Below, piece after piece: positions 22,766 through 32,757 of a DNA stretch of 64,000 nt. Position 1 is the stretch's first letter; each line of letters begins with the position of its first letter. A program made the translations under genes and the position numbers. Source of the stretch: Microbacterium atlanticum (lineage in GTDB: Bacteria; Actinomycetota; Actinomycetes; Actinomycetales; Microbacteriaceae); assembly GCF_015277815.1 (NCBI RefSeq), contig NZ_CP063813.1, positions 2,108,001 through 2,172,000 of the forward strand. The letters run 5' to 3'. The notes under the pieces were generated by a model. It saw nothing but the letters and a program-made list of their open reading frames with translations. It made no database searches and was not told the DNA's origin.

Positions 22766-23959
22766 TCACCGCTCCGGGTCGAGCGGCTTGTGCTGCACGT
22801 CGCCGGGCTCCTCGGGGCGCGGATCGTTGAAGTTCACGATGTCGTCCCCCGTGTAGGCGGTCTGGATCCCGACGTCGACCATGTGCGTGTCGCCGGTCGT
22901 CGCCGGCGTGGTGTCGACGCCCGGGGCGACCGGTCCCTTCGCGCGACCGGCGCGCGCCATCGCACGCTCGCTCGGCATCTTCTTCTGGCGCGGGTCGAAC
23001 GCGTCGCGCAGACCGTCGCCGATGAAGTTGACGCAGAGCGCGATGACGATGATGAAGATGCCCGGCCACCAGAAGAGCCACGGACGAGTGGAGAAGGCCG
23101 CCTGGTTCTCGGAGATGATCTTGCCGAGCGAGGTGTCGGGCGACTGCACACCGAAGCCGAGGAAGCTCAGCGACGACTCGAGCAGGATCGCACCGGCCAT
23201 CAGCAGCGTCGCGTTCACGACGATGACGCCCACGGAGTTCGGGAGGATGTGCCGGAAGATGATGCGGCGGTCGCGCGCCCCGGAGACGCGCGCGGCGTCC
23301 ACGAACTCACGCTCGCGCAGCGACAGGAACTCGCCTCGCACCAGTCGCGCCATGGTGGTCCACGCGAACAGGCCGATCACGACACCCAGCACCGCGGCGC
23401 CGAGGCTGCCGAAGATGTTGCCCAGCACGGAGCCGATGACGATCAGGGGGATCGTGATGATGATGTCGGTGAAGCGCATGAGCACCGAGTCGGTGACCTT
23501 GCCGTAGAAGCCGGCGAGAGCCCCGATGACGACGCCGATGATGGTCGCGACGACTCCGGCGATGAACATCACCATGATGGACTGCTGCGTCCCGCGCATG
23601 ACGACGGCGAAGATGTCACGTCCGACCTCGTCCTGCCCGAACGGGTGCTCTCCGATCTGCAGCGGCCACAGGCTCAAGGTCGGGACGCCGTTGTTGACCT
23701 TCGGCGGGATCTGCTCCCACGAGAACTGCCACCACCCGGGGATGCGCAGCCCCCACAGGTTCACGCCCACCGAGGTGAAGGCGAGGATGACGATGAACGT
23801 CAGCACGATGATCGAGGTGAGCGCCGCGCGGTGCCGGAAGAACCGGCGGCGGACGATCTGCCCCTGGCTGAGACCCTCGGTCTCCTTCTGCTCGATGGAG
23901 ACCTCCGCCTTCGCCTCGTTCTCGCGAAGGTCGGGCTCGTTCGTGGTTGTGGTGTTCAT
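22766..23959 (-). CDS. Peptide ABC importer permease, DppC type
   Basis: 397-aa membrane permease. An N-terminal cytoplasmic tail and first helix (ALTSIIVLTFIVILAF) precede the OppC/DppC domain with HPFGQDEVGRDIFAVVMRG. The EAA-type loop is FVDAARVSGARDRRIIFRHI, which contacts the ATPase. A hydrophilic C-terminal tail of about 70 residues is longer than usual. It begins 1 bp after the dppB stop, so the two are coupled. Confidence 0.93.
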   Translation of the reverse strand: MNTTTTNEPDLRENEAKAEVSIEQKETEGLSQGQIVRRRFFRHRAALTSIIVLTFIVILAFTSVGVNLWGLRIPGWWQFSWEQIPPKVNNGVPTLSLWPLQIGEHPFGQDEVGRDIFAVVMRGTQQSIMVMFIAGVVATIIGVVIGALAGFYGKVTDSVLMRFTDIIITIPLIVIGSVLGNIFGSLGAAVLGVVIGLFAWTTMARLVRGEFLSLREREFVDAARVSGARDRRIIFRHILPNSVGVIVVNATLLMAGAILLESSLSFLGFGVQSPDTSLGKIISENQAAFSTRPWLFWWPGIFIIVIALCVNFIGDGLRDAFDPRQKKMPSERAMARAGRAKGPVAPGVDTTPATTGDTHMVDVGIQTAYTGDDIVNFNDPRPEEPGDVQHKPLDPER

Positions 23960-23960
23960 G

Positions 23961-25478
23961 TCAGCCCACCTTGATTCTCGGGTCGAGGGCCGCGTAGACG
24001 AGGTCCGCGATGAGGTTGAACAGGACCGCCAGCGTGCCGGTCACGACGAAGAACGCCATGACCGGATTCGGGTCGCCCACGTCGAGCGCGTCGACGAAGA
24101 GGCGGCCCATGCCTGTCCAGCCGAAGACGGTCTCGGTCACGACGGCGCCGCCGATGATCGCTCCCACATCGAACGCGATGATCGTCGTGATGGGGATCAG
24201 CGCGTTGCGGAAGGCGTGCCGGACGATCACCGTGCGCTGCGTCAGGCCCTTCGCGCGAGCGGTGCGGATGTAGTCCTGGTTCATCACCTCGAGCAGGCTG
24301 GCGCGCGAGTACCGCGTGTAGCTCGCGAAGGAGATGAGGATGATCGCGATCGTCGGCAGGAGCAGGTGCGTGAACAGGTCGATGCCCTGCACCCAGAAGT
24401 TGCCGCCGAGACCCGGAGTGGAGGCGCCGACAGTGGCGATGGGCCGGCCGCGCACGCGGCTGGAGTTGGAGTACGCCTGCCAGTACGACATGTACTTGTC
24501 CAGCGCGATGAAGCCGGCCACGAGGAAGCCGACGATCGCCGTCGTGCGCGCCACCGGCCCGCGGTCGGGCGCGCCCATGAACCAGCCGATCGCGCCCGAG
24601 ACCACCACGGCACCGACGGCGAGCAGGAGGAACACCCACAGCGTCATGCCGTTGAGGATGTAGTTCATCATCGGCGCGTACAGCGCGATGCCGATCGCGG
24701 CGACGATGAGCGACGCATAGAGCGCCTTGCGGTTGCGCAGGCCCGTCGAGATGGCGGTCACCGCGACAGCCACCCCGACGGCGAGGAAGGCGTACACCAC
24801 GATCCCGATGCTCGGGTCGGCGAACCACTCCGTCGCCGAGAGGAACGCCAGCACGGCACCGGTCGCGACGGCCGAGATGCCGAACACGATCAGGCGGCGC
24901 CGCCAGCGTCCGCCGATGAGCGACATCCAGACGAGGCCGGCGATGACGGATATGCCGATGATCACCGGCACGGAGATCGTCGGATCCCCGAGCCAGTTGT
25001 TGAGCTGGATCGCGCCGTACTGCTTGAGGAGCACCGCGACCCAGAAGATCGGAAGCGAGAAGAAGAGGAACGACAGCAGGGTCACGCTGTAGTCGAAGCC
25101 GGTGTACTGGCGCAGCGCCGACACGATGCCGACCGTGATGCCCAGGACGATGGCCACGATCGTGGCGGTCGTCACCAGCGTGAGCGTCGCCGTGATCGCA
25201 TTGGCCAGAAGCGCGTTCACGGCCTGGTTCTGGATGCTGACGCCGAAGTCCCCGCGGAACAGGGCGCCGAGCCACAGGAAGTAACGCAGCGGGGGCGGGA
25301 CGTCGAGGTTGAGGAGCTTGGTGCGAGCTTCGATCAGCTCTGCCTTGTTGGGCGCGTTGCTCTCGCGGAGGTCCTGGAGGGGATCACCCGAGAAGGACAC
25401 CAGGAGATACATCAGGAAGGTCGCGGCGAAGAGCACGAAGATCGATGCGATCAATCGCCGGATGATGAATGAAGCCAT
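23961..25478 (-). CDS. Peptide ABC importer permease, DppB type, with large inserted membrane region
   Basis: 505 aa, against about 310-340 for ordinary DppB. The N-terminal 160 residues (MASFIIRRLIASIFVLFAAT, LLSFLFFSLPIFWVAVLL) and the last 150 residues match DppB, with EAA loop VMNQDYIRTARAKGL. Between them, about residues 165-355, lies an insert with around five extra helices and a basic loop. The sequence is continuous and in frame, so it is an expanded permease and not a fusion error. The ATG at 25478 has AGGCGG 8 nt upstream; a longer start 18 bp upstream has none. Confidence 0.9.
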   Translation of the reverse strand: MASFIIRRLIASIFVLFAATFLMYLLVSFSGDPLQDLRESNAPNKAELIEARTKLLNLDVPPPLRYFLWLGALFRGDFGVSIQNQAVNALLANAITATLTLVTTATIVAIVLGITVGIVSALRQYTGFDYSVTLLSFLFFSLPIFWVAVLLKQYGAIQLNNWLGDPTISVPVIIGISVIAGLVWMSLIGGRWRRRLIVFGISAVATGAVLAFLSATEWFADPSIGIVVYAFLAVGVAVAVTAISTGLRNRKALYASLIVAAIGIALYAPMMNYILNGMTLWVFLLLAVGAVVVSGAIGWFMGAPDRGPVARTTAIVGFLVAGFIALDKYMSYWQAYSNSSRVRGRPIATVGASTPGLGGNFWVQGIDLFTHLLLPTIAIILISFASYTRYSRASLLEVMNQDYIRTARAKGLTQRTVIVRHAFRNALIPITTIIAFDVGAIIGGAVVTETVFGWTGMGRLFVDALDVGDPNPVMAFFVVTGTLAVLFNLIADLVYAALDPRIKVG

Positions 25479-25570
25479 GTCGTGGCCGCCTGCCAATCGA
25501 TCAATCAGCGCAGACGCGAGGGCGGCGACGATGCCGGCCCCGAAGTCCGCCGCTGAGAGGAGTCTAACGC

Positions 25571-25608
25571 GGCGGGGTGCAGGCCACTTCGGTGACCTGC
25601 ACCCCGCC
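25571..25608 (-). promoter_or_regulatory. Intra-operon hairpin between binding protein and permease genes
   Basis: GGCGGGGTGCAGG and CCTGCACCCCGCC form a 13-bp perfect stem that continues through a C/A mismatch into CAC-TTCG-GTG, a stable tetraloop on the plus strand. It sits 44 bp past the binding-protein stop and 93 bp before dppB. It probably stabilises the binding-protein mRNA or attenuates read-through, giving more binding protein than permease. Confidence 0.75.
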
Positions 25609-25652
25609 TCGGTATCAGCCGGACCGAGATCCGGCGATGACCTTGACGACGA

Positions 25653-27506
25653 TTACTCCTCGGAGCCGCCGTCCGTCACAGCCCAGTCCCACGTGTTCCA
25701 GAAGATCGTGGGAGCGAGGATCGACGGGTCGATACCCTCCACACGGTCGCTGACCGCGGTGACCTCAGGGAACTGGTAGATGGTGGGGCCGAAGAAGTCC
25801 TCCCAGAGGATACGGTCCGCCTCCATCATCAGCTCCTTCTGAGCCGCCTCGTCGAACTCACCGGAGATCTCGTCGGAGATCCGGTCGATCTCGGGGTTCG
25901 AGTAGAAGCTCAGGTTGTTGATGCCGCCGGTCTTGAAGTTGGCCGTCCAGTCGGTGACCGTGAGGCCGGTCGACTGCCAGCCGAACAGCGAGGCGTCGTA
26001 GGCGCCGGGCGTGCCGAGCAGGCCGCCCCACTCCGTGGACCCGCAGTCGGTCACGTTGAAGCCGGCCTGGTTGGCCGACGCCTGGATGAGCGCGAACTCG
26101 TTGACGCGACGGGGGTTGTTCGATGCGTACAGGATGCACACCTCGGTGTTGGTGACGCCCGACTCGGCCAGCAGCTGCTTGGCGCCCTCGATGTCGACCT
26201 CGGCGTAGGCGTCGGAGCCGTTGTCTGCGACGGACTCGTCGTAGCCTTCGGCACCCGGGACGAAGATGTACGAGCTGCGCAGGATCGCGTCGTCACCGAT
26301 GATCGGCTTGATCAGGGTGTCGACGATCTCCTGGCGCGGGATCGTCTTGATGAACGCCTCACGGACCTGCGGGTTGGAGAAGATGTTCTCCGGGTTGCGG
26401 GCGTTCTGGAACTGCAGGTCGACGTGCTCGTAGGTGCCGCCGACGCCGGTGTTCACCGTGATGCCGTCGATGCCCTCGAGCGCCGTGGTGATGTCCGCGG
26501 TCGCCTGCGGCTGGATCACGTCCACCTCGCCGTTCTCGAGTGCCTGCACGGCAGCGAGCGGGTCGGGGATGAAGCGGATGGTGACCTCTTCGATGTTCGG
26601 CGTGTTGTCACCGGTGTACTCCGGGTTGGCCGTCAGCGTGACGAACTGGTCCGCCTGGAAGTCGCTGATCATGTACGGGCCGCTCGAGGTGACGAGCTCG
26701 AGGTCCGAAGGCATCTCGGTGAAGTTGAAGCCGTTGTTCCAGAACGCCGAGATCGGCGCGAGCGTCGACGCGTCGTCGCCCTCGATGGCGTCGAGCACGG
26801 CCTGCTTGGCCTCCTCGTTGTCATCGAGCTCGAGCGCCTTCTTGCCGACGATGTGAGCCGGAAGAATCTCACCCATCGTCCCGAAAGCGGTCTCCCAGTC
26901 GACGTACGGGGAGTCGTAGACGACCGTGATCGAGCGGCCGTCCTCGCCGACCTCGGGGGTCTGGGAGGCCAGGCCGAACTGCGAGCCGGCGGTGGCGCCG
27001 GAGTCGAAGTAGACGACGTCCGTGGGGAACGCGTCGGTGAACTCGCCCGTCTCCGGGTCGGTGAACTCGGCCGGGTCGAAGTCAGGCGTGTCCAGGCCGC
27101 GCGACAGCGCCGCCCAGTGAAGCATCAGGTCGGCCGCGTCGATCGCGGTGCCGTCGGACCACTTCTTGCCCTCGGCGATCGTGTACGTGACCGTCAGCGG
27201 GTCCTCGCTGACCAGCTCGTACGACCCGAACGACTCGTTCTGCACCAGCTCCGGGGTGTTGTTGTAGTAGTTGAAGCCGTCCAGCACCAAGTAGTTGATG
27301 TTGTTGTTCGCGGTCGCGTTGCCGAACGACGTGTTGCCGTTCATCGAGTAGAACGCCTGGTTCCACGCAGCCGTGATGGACGAGCCTTCGACGAGACCGG
27401 AGTCGTCGGCGTTGTCGTCGCCGCCACCACCGGCGGCGCAGCCCGAGATCACCAGTGCGCCGACTGCGGTGAGCGCCACCGCAGTCGAGATGCGCTTAAT
27501 TCTCAC
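25653..27506 (-). CDS. Peptide-binding lipoprotein of ABC importer (SBP family 5)
   Basis: 617-aa extracytoplasmic solute-binding lipoprotein. The signal peptide (MRIKRISTAVALTAVGALV) ends in lipobox ISGC with Cys at residue 23, followed by a glycine-rich linker. The body is the OppA/DppA fold, with GKKWSDGTAIDAADLMLHWA as the family motif. The GTG start at 27506 is fixed by AGGAGG 6 nt upstream and by the signal peptide. First gene of the importer operon. Substrate specificity cannot be read from sequence; di- or oligopeptides are likely. Confidence 0.93.
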   Translation of the reverse strand: MRIKRISTAVALTAVGALVISGCAAGGGGDDNADDSGLVEGSSITAAWNQAFYSMNGNTSFGNATANNNINYLVLDGFNYYNNTPELVQNESFGSYELVSEDPLTVTYTIAEGKKWSDGTAIDAADLMLHWAALSRGLDTPDFDPAEFTDPETGEFTDAFPTDVVYFDSGATAGSQFGLASQTPEVGEDGRSITVVYDSPYVDWETAFGTMGEILPAHIVGKKALELDDNEEAKQAVLDAIEGDDASTLAPISAFWNNGFNFTEMPSDLELVTSSGPYMISDFQADQFVTLTANPEYTGDNTPNIEEVTIRFIPDPLAAVQALENGEVDVIQPQATADITTALEGIDGITVNTGVGGTYEHVDLQFQNARNPENIFSNPQVREAFIKTIPRQEIVDTLIKPIIGDDAILRSSYIFVPGAEGYDESVADNGSDAYAEVDIEGAKQLLAESGVTNTEVCILYASNNPRRVNEFALIQASANQAGFNVTDCGSTEWGGLLGTPGAYDASLFGWQSTGLTVTDWTANFKTGGINNLSFYSNPEIDRISDEISGEFDEAAQKELMMEADRILWEDFFGPTIYQFPEVTAVSDRVEGIDPSILAPTIFWNTWDWAVTDGGSEE

Positions 27507-27573
27507 TGTTCCTCCTGTGCAGGGTAATGCGCACACGTTCGGCCGGAGACCAGACGGGTGCGCGGATGGGAAC

Positions 27574-27602
27574 ACGATAAGCACCGGCTGTGAGATGGTC
27601 AA
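27574..27602 (-). promoter_or_regulatory. Promoter of the peptide importer operon
   Basis: Minus strand: TTGACC (27597-27602), 17-bp spacer, TATCGT (27574-27579). Predicted start near 27567, giving a leader of about 60 nt. The surrounding 27600-27665 is unusually AT-rich for this genome and may hold regulator sites. Confidence 0.65.
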
Positions 27603-27666
27603 AACGATCGTCGAAAACGTTACAGAGCCTTAACTCAACTGCCGCCAAGTGTGACAATCTGACAAG

Positions 27667-28530
27667 ATGACGCCGTCTGACCGGCCCCGCAGCGGGAGGA
27701 AGTCCACTACCCTCCCTCAACTGGACCGCTACGGTCGCCGGCGGCTGCGCTGGGAGGTCTGGATCGTCCTGGCCATCACCGTCGGGCAGTCCGCGGTGTA
27801 CTCCATCCTCTCGCTGGTGCGGAAGCTCCTGGCGCCCGTTCCGCTGGGCTCGCAGCAGACGCAGGTGAATCCGCCCCGCGATACCCAGGCGGTCTGGGAC
27901 GTGGTCTATCAGCTGCTGTCGGTCTTCTTCGCCTTGGCGCTCGTGGCCCTCGTCGTCTACCTCCTCTGGGAGCCGGGCGGCAACGCGCTCCGACGCATCG
28001 GACTGGACTTCACGAGGTTCGGCGGCGACGTCGGCCGCGGCATCCTGCTCGCCGCCGTCATCGGAGTGCCGGGACTGGCTCTGTACGCGATCGGACGGAT
28101 GCTGGGTGTCACGGTCGCGGTGGTGGCCGCGCCGCTGGACGCCGCGTGGTGGACGGTGCCCCTGCTCGTGCTGTCCGCGCTGCGCGCCGGGCTGACCGAG
28201 GAGGTCATCTTCATCGCCTACCTCTTCGACCGCCTGCGGCGCCTGGGGTGGGGGGACTGGTCGATCATCCTCACCGCGGCCGCCCTGCGGGGCGCCTACC
28301 ACGCTTATCAGGGCATCGGCGCGATCGTGGGCAACGTCGTGATGGGCGTCGTGTTCGGCTGGTGCTACCGGCGGTGGGGGCGGGTGATGCCGCTCGTCAT
28401 CGCCCACACGCTGCTGGACATCGTCGCGTTCGTGGGCTACCCGCTGGCCGCCGCGCTGTGGCCGGGCGTCTTCGCGCCCGTGCCGACGCCGTCTCCCTCC
28501 CCCACGCCGTCCCCGTCGCCGTCGGCCTGA
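27667..28530 (+). CDS. CPBP-family intramembrane protease-like protein
   Basis: 287-aa membrane protein with about seven helices. The CPBP/Abi region has LTEEVIFIAYLFDRL, the YHAYQG motif and the IAHTLLDIVAF motif, supplying the glutamates and histidines of type-II CAAX-protease-like enzymes. The arginine of the usual EExxFRG motif is replaced (EEVIFIAY). The C-terminus is a Pro-Ser-Thr repeat tail. No Shine-Dalgarno; CAATCT 6 nt before the ATG could be a -10 for a leaderless message. Substrate unknown. Confidence 0.85.
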   Translation: MTPSDRPRSGRKSTTLPQLDRYGRRRLRWEVWIVLAITVGQSAVYSILSLVRKLLAPVPLGSQQTQVNPPRDTQAVWDVVYQLLSVFFALALVALVVYLLWEPGGNALRRIGLDFTRFGGDVGRGILLAAVIGVPGLALYAIGRMLGVTVAVVAAPLDAAWWTVPLLVLSALRAGLTEEVIFIAYLFDRLRRLGWGDWSIILTAAALRGAYHAYQGIGAIVGNVVMGVVFGWCYRRWGRVMPLVIAHTLLDIVAFVGYPLAAALWPGVFAPVPTPSPSPTPSPSPSA

Positions 28531-28556
28531 CCCCCCTCCCCCCGCCACCACCCCGC

Positions 28557-28625
28557 GTGAGAGACCACTGGCGCGACGAGACCCCGGGCGAATCCCAGGG
28601 TCTCGTCCCGCGGGTGTCGTCTCAC
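28557..28625. repeat. 69-nt palindromic repeat, copy 1
   Basis: Imperfect inverted repeat with outer ends GTGAGA/TCTCAC and inner GACGAGACC/GGTCTCGTC around a short loop (GCGAAT). It has the same length and design as copy 2 at 29763-29831. It follows the CPBP gene by 26 bp and could also act as its terminator. Confidence 0.85.
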
Positions 28626-28749
28626 CGGTGCAGCGGGGGCGGGCTGAGGGAGGTTCATCGGCTCCTCCCCACGCCGAGGGGCAGGCGCGAAGTCCACCGA
28701 TGTGCGGGCTGAGCGCTCCCGGCAGCAGATGCCCGACGATCATCGAGGG

Positions 28750-29739
28750 ATGCCGCAGCCCACGTCCGCGCTCACGATCGCACCGTCGCCGGCTCCGCTG
28801 CTGCGGGCCGAGGACGTCCCGCATCCCGAGCGAGCGGTCGCCCGACGAGAGCTTGTCAAAGTCCGACGCGGGGTCTACGCCCCGGCTCAGACCTGGATGG
28901 GGCTGGCGCCTTGGACGAGGTACCTTGCCGAAGTGCACGCCGTGCTGCTGCAGCATCCCGGGTTCGTCTTCTCCCACGAGTCCGCTGTCGCGCTCATGGG
29001 CGGGCCGGTGTTCGGAAACCCGGGCATCGTCCATGTGCTCGCGCCCGACGTCGGCGCCTCCCGGCTCGCATCGGGGATCCGTACGCACACGACCAGCGAC
29101 GATCGCGCGCTCATCGTCGCCGACGGGATCACCATCGCGGCACCCGCAGAAACCGCGGTCGACATCGCGCGAGCGCGTCATCCGGCGATCGGGCTTGCCG
29201 TCGGTGACGCGATGCTGCGACTTGACGACACCTTGTCACGCGAGCACCTGCAGGTGCTCAACGAGACACGGGCGACCAAGCGCGGTCGACGAATCGCACG
29301 CTGGGCGCTCGGGCCCCTCGACCCGCGCCCCGAGACGGCGTTCGAGTCGGTGAGCCGCGCCGTCATCGAGTGGCTGGGGTTTCCGGCACCGGAACTGCAG
29401 CGGTCGTTCGTCGCCTCGAGCGGAGAGGTCGATCGCAGCGACTTCGTCTGGGAGTCCGACGCGCTCGCGGGTGAGGCCGACGGCGACCTCAAGTTCGACG
29501 GCCGATTCGGCGACGCCGGCGCGCTTCTGCGGCGGCAACGGGTCAGAGACGCCCGGCTCCGGCAGCACGTCCGCGCGGTCGCGCACTGGGGCTGGCACGA
29601 TGCGACGACCTTCTCTCCGCTCGCGACCCTCCTTCGGGGAGCCGGTCTCAGATCGATCGCCCCGCAGAACATCGCCGCCCTCACGTCGATGCGTCAGGCG
29701 CTCGCTTCACGAGCACCTCACCCGGCCGCGGCCGGCTGA
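28750..29739 (+). CDS. AbiEi-antitoxin-like protein with C-terminal nuclease-like domain
   Basis: 329 aa from the ATG at 28750; GTG 28702 and ATG 28729 are alternatives. The N-terminal third resembles AbiEi-type winged-helix antitoxins (AVARRELVKVRRGVYAP, then FSHESAVALMG). The middle has TIAAPAETAVDIAR, also AbiEi-like. The C-terminal 120 residues suit a Vsr/DUF559-like restriction-fold nuclease, with acidic residues and a lysine in EADGDLKFDGR. No AbiEii toxin partner is adjacent. Such orphan proteins occur in several copies in Microbacteriaceae genomes (from memory). It lies between two 69-nt palindromes. Function unknown. Confidence 0.75.
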   Translation: MPQPTSALTIAPSPAPLLRAEDVPHPERAVARRELVKVRRGVYAPAQTWMGLAPWTRYLAEVHAVLLQHPGFVFSHESAVALMGGPVFGNPGIVHVLAPDVGASRLASGIRTHTTSDDRALIVADGITIAAPAETAVDIARARHPAIGLAVGDAMLRLDDTLSREHLQVLNETRATKRGRRIARWALGPLDPRPETAFESVSRAVIEWLGFPAPELQRSFVASSGEVDRSDFVWESDALAGEADGDLKFDGRFGDAGALLRRQRVRDARLRQHVRAVAHWGWHDATTFSPLATLLRGAGLRSIAPQNIAALTSMRQALASRAPHPAAAG

Positions 29740-29762
29740 CCGGGGTCTTCGCGCGCCCTCGG

Positions 29763-29831
29763 GTGAGAGGACAGCTGCCGGACGAGACCTGGGGGATTCC
29801 CCAGGGTCTCGTCCGGCATCTGCTGTCTCAC
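29763..29831. repeat. 69-nt palindromic repeat, copy 2
   Basis: Arms GTGAGAGGACAGCTGCCGGA and its near-complement, inner GACGAGACCTGGGG/CCCCAGGGTCTCGTC. It matches copy 1 at 28557-28625 in length and core. It lies between the AbiEi-like gene and the gcvP stop, which are convergent, so it may double as a bidirectional terminator. Confidence 0.85.
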
Positions 29832-29865
29832 GAGAAATCGGTCGGCGGACGGGCAGAAGCGGCCG

Positions 29866-32757
29866 TCAGGCGAAGGCCTCGATCGGCGGGCAGGCGCACA
29901 CCAGGTTGCGATCGCCGTAGGCCTGGTCGATGCGGCGGACCGGCGGCCAGTACTTCGAGCGCACCAGCGCGTGGACCGGGTAGACCGCGGTCTCGCGGGA
30001 GTAGGGATGCGTCCACTCGCCCGCGACGACGGACTCGGCGGTGTGGGGGGCGTTGACCAGGGGGTTGTCGGCGGCGGGCCACTCTCCCGCCGCGACGCGG
30101 TCGGCCTCGGCCTTGATCGCGATCATCGCCTCGATGAAGCGCTCGATCTCGCCGAGGTCCTCCGACTCGGTGGGCTCGACCATCAGCGTGCCGGCGACCG
30201 GGAACGACATCGTCGGGGCGTGGAAGCCGTAGTCGATGAGCCGTTTGGCCACGTCGTCGACCGTGACGCCGGTCGCCTCGCGCAGCGGGCGCAGATCCAG
30301 GATGCACTCGTGCGCGACGAGGCCGGCCTCGCCGGTGTAGAGCACCGGGAAGTGCTCCCGGAGCCGGAACGCGATGTAGTTCGCCGCGAGCACGGCCGAC
30401 GCGGTGGCCGCCCGGAGCCCCTCGGCGCCCATCATGCGCACGTACGCCCACGAGATCGGCAGGATGCTCGCCGATCCGTGCGGCGCCGCCGAGATCGGCC
30501 CGCCGTCGAAGACGCCGCCCGCGTGGTCCTTGCGCTGCGAGAACGGGTGGCTCGGCAGGTACGGCGCGAGGTGCGCCTTGGCCGCCACGGGGCCGACCCC
30601 CGGGCCGCCGCCCCCGTGCGGGATCGCGAAGGTCTTGTGCAGGTTGAGGTGCGAGACGTCGCCGCCGAGGTCGCCGAAGCGCGCGTAACCGAGCAGCGCG
30701 TTGAGGTTGGCGCCGTCGACGTACACCTGTCCGCCGGCGTCGTGCACGGCCTGCGTGATCTCGAGCACGTCGTGCTCGTACACCCCGTGCGTCGACGGGT
30801 AGGTGATCATCAGCGCGGCCAGCTCGTCGGCGTGCGCGGCGACCTTGGACCGCAGGTCCTCGAGGTCGACGTTGCCCTGGTCGTCGCACGCGACGACCAC
30901 GACCCGCATGCCGGCCAGCACCGCGGATGCCGCGTTCGTGCCGTGCGCCGACGACGGGATGAGGCACACGGTGCGGCCCGGCTCCCCGTTCGCGCGGTGG
31001 TAGCCGCGGATCGCCATGAGCCCCGCCAGCTCGCCCTGCGAGCCGGCGTTCGGCTGCAGCGAGACGGCGTCGTAGCCGGTCACCTCGGCCAGCCACACCT
31101 CGAGCTGCTCGATCATGGCGAGGTAGCCGTGGACGTCCGCCTCGGGCGCGAACGGGTGCACGCGCGAGAACTCGGGCCACGACACCGCCGCCATCTCGGT
31201 CGCCGCGTTCAGCTTCATGGTGCACGAGCCGAGCGGGATCATCCCGCGGTCCAGCGCGTAGTCCCGGTCCGAGAGCTGCTTGAGGTAGCGCATCATCGCC
31301 GTCTCGGAGCGGTGCGTGTTGAACACCGGGTGGGTGAGGAACTCCTCTTCACGCCGCAGCGCGACGGGCACCCCCGCCAGCGGCTCGGCGTCGCCGAAGG
31401 GAAGGACGCGCTCCCCCTGCTCGCCCGCCCCCAGGAACTCGCCCTCGGGGAGTCCGAAGGCCCAGGCCACGGCGGCGAGGTCGTCGGCCGTGGTGGTCTC
31501 GTCGACCGATACTCCCACCGTCGCGTCATCCGCCCAGAAGAGCTGGTACCCGCGCTCGCGGGCGCGCTCGATCACGCGGCGCGAGGCGCCGGGGGTGGTG
31601 ACCCGGATGGTGTCGAAGAACGAGTCCGAGCGCAGCGACAGACCGTACTCGCGCAGCCGCGCGGCGAGAGCCTCGGCCTTCTTGGCGACGTCGGTCGCGA
31701 TCGCGCGGAGCCCGTCGGGCCCGTGGTACACCGCATACATCGACGCCATGACGGCCAGCAGCACCTGCGACGTGCAGATGTTCGACGTGGCCTTCTCGCG
31801 CCGGATGTGCTGCTCGCGCGTCTGCAGCGCGAGGCGGTAGGCCGGGTGGCCGGCCGCATCCTGCGACACTCCGACCAGGCGGCCGGGCAGCTGGCGCTCC
31901 AGGCCCTGCCGCACCGCCATGTAGCCGGCGTGCGGGCCGCCGAATCCCAACGGGACCCCGAAGCGCTGCGTGGTGCCCACGGCGACATCGGCACCGAACG
32001 ATCCCGGCGAGCGCAGCAGCGTCAGCGCCAGGATGTCGGCGGCGACCACGACCAGGCCACCCGCGACGTGCGCCGCGTCCACCACACCCGACGGATCCCA
32101 CACGTTGCCCGACGCTCCCGGGTACTGCACCAGGACCCCGAAGAGCTCGTCGGGCAGCGTGGCACCCCGTGCCAGGTCGAGCTCGAGCAGCTCGATGCCG
32201 ACGGCGGCCGCGCGGTGCGCGAGCAGCGCCTTCGTCTGGGGCAGGGCGTCGGCGTCGACCACGAACACGTTCGACGCCGACTTCGACCCGCGGCGGGCGA
32301 CGAGCATGCCCTCCACGACCGCAGTCGACTCGTCGAGCATCGATGCATTCGCCGTCGCGAGCCCGGTGAGGTCGGTCACCATGGTCTGGAAGTTGATGAG
32401 CGCTTCGAGCCGCCCCTGCGAGATCTCCGGCTGATACGGCGTGTAGGCGGTGTACCACGACGGGTTCTCGAGCACGTTGCGCGCGATGACCGACGGCGTG
32501 AGGGTATCGGCGTAGCCCAGCCCGATCATCGGGCGCGCGGTGCGGTTCTGCGAGGCCAGCACCCGCAGCTCGGCGAGCGCCTCCGCCTCCGTCGCCGCCG
32601 GCGGGATGTCGCTCGTAGACCTCGGGGTGGCGTGGATGGATGCCGGCACCGCCGCCGCGACGAGGGCGTCGACGCTGTCGTAGCCGAGGGCGTCGAGCAT
32701 GAGCCGCTGAGCCGCGGCATCCGTCCCGATGTGCCGGTCGGCGAACACACCCGTCAT
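29866..32757 (-). CDS. gcvP: Glycine dehydrogenase (decarboxylating), P protein
   Basis: PLP enzyme of the glycine cleavage system; decarboxylates glycine and passes the aminomethyl group to the H-protein lipoyl arm. 963 aa, the long homodimeric form with both halves fused. The N-terminus FADRHIG and the PLP lysine in [18 protein letters not shown] are diagnostic. The start ATG at 32757 overlaps the gcvH stop by 4 nt. Last gene of the riboswitch-controlled gcvTHP operon. Confidence 0.97.
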   Translation of the reverse strand: MTGVFADRHIGTDAAAQRLMLDALGYDSVDALVAAAVPASIHATPRSTSDIPPAATEAEALAELRVLASQNRTARPMIGLGYADTLTPSVIARNVLENPSWYTAYTPYQPEISQGRLEALINFQTMVTDLTGLATANASMLDESTAVVEGMLVARRGSKSASNVFVVDADALPQTKALLAHRAAAVGIELLELDLARGATLPDELFGVLVQYPGASGNVWDPSGVVDAAHVAGGLVVVAADILALTLLRSPGSFGADVAVGTTQRFGVPLGFGGPHAGYMAVRQGLERQLPGRLVGVSQDAAGHPAYRLALQTREQHIRREKATSNICTSQVLLAVMASMYAVYHGPDGLRAIATDVAKKAEALAARLREYGLSLRSDSFFDTIRVTTPGASRRVIERARERGYQLFWADDATVGVSVDETTTADDLAAVAWAFGLPEGEFLGAGEQGERVLPFGDAEPLAGVPVALRREEEFLTHPVFNTHRSETAMMRYLKQLSDRDYALDRGMIPLGSCTMKLNAATEMAAVSWPEFSRVHPFAPEADVHGYLAMIEQLEVWLAEVTGYDAVSLQPNAGSQGELAGLMAIRGYHRANGEPGRTVCLIPSSAHGTNAASAVLAGMRVVVVACDDQGNVDLEDLRSKVAAHADELAALMITYPSTHGVYEHDVLEITQAVHDAGGQVYVDGANLNALLGYARFGDLGGDVSHLNLHKTFAIPHGGGGPGVGPVAAKAHLAPYLPSHPFSQRKDHAGGVFDGGPISAAPHGSASILPISWAYVRMMGAEGLRAATASAVLAANYIAFRLREHFPVLYTGEAGLVAHECILDLRPLREATGVTVDDVAKRLIDYGFHAPTMSFPVAGTLMVEPTESEDLGEIERFIEAMIAIKAEADRVAAGEWPAADNPLVNAPHTAESVVAGEWTHPYSRETAVYPVHALVRSKYWPPVRRIDQAYGDRNLVCACPPIEAFA

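Noticed and set aside
27496..29181. Minus-strand frame of 561 codons
   Set aside because: Runs opposite the CPBP and AbiEi-like genes and through a palindromic repeat; low-complexity shadow.
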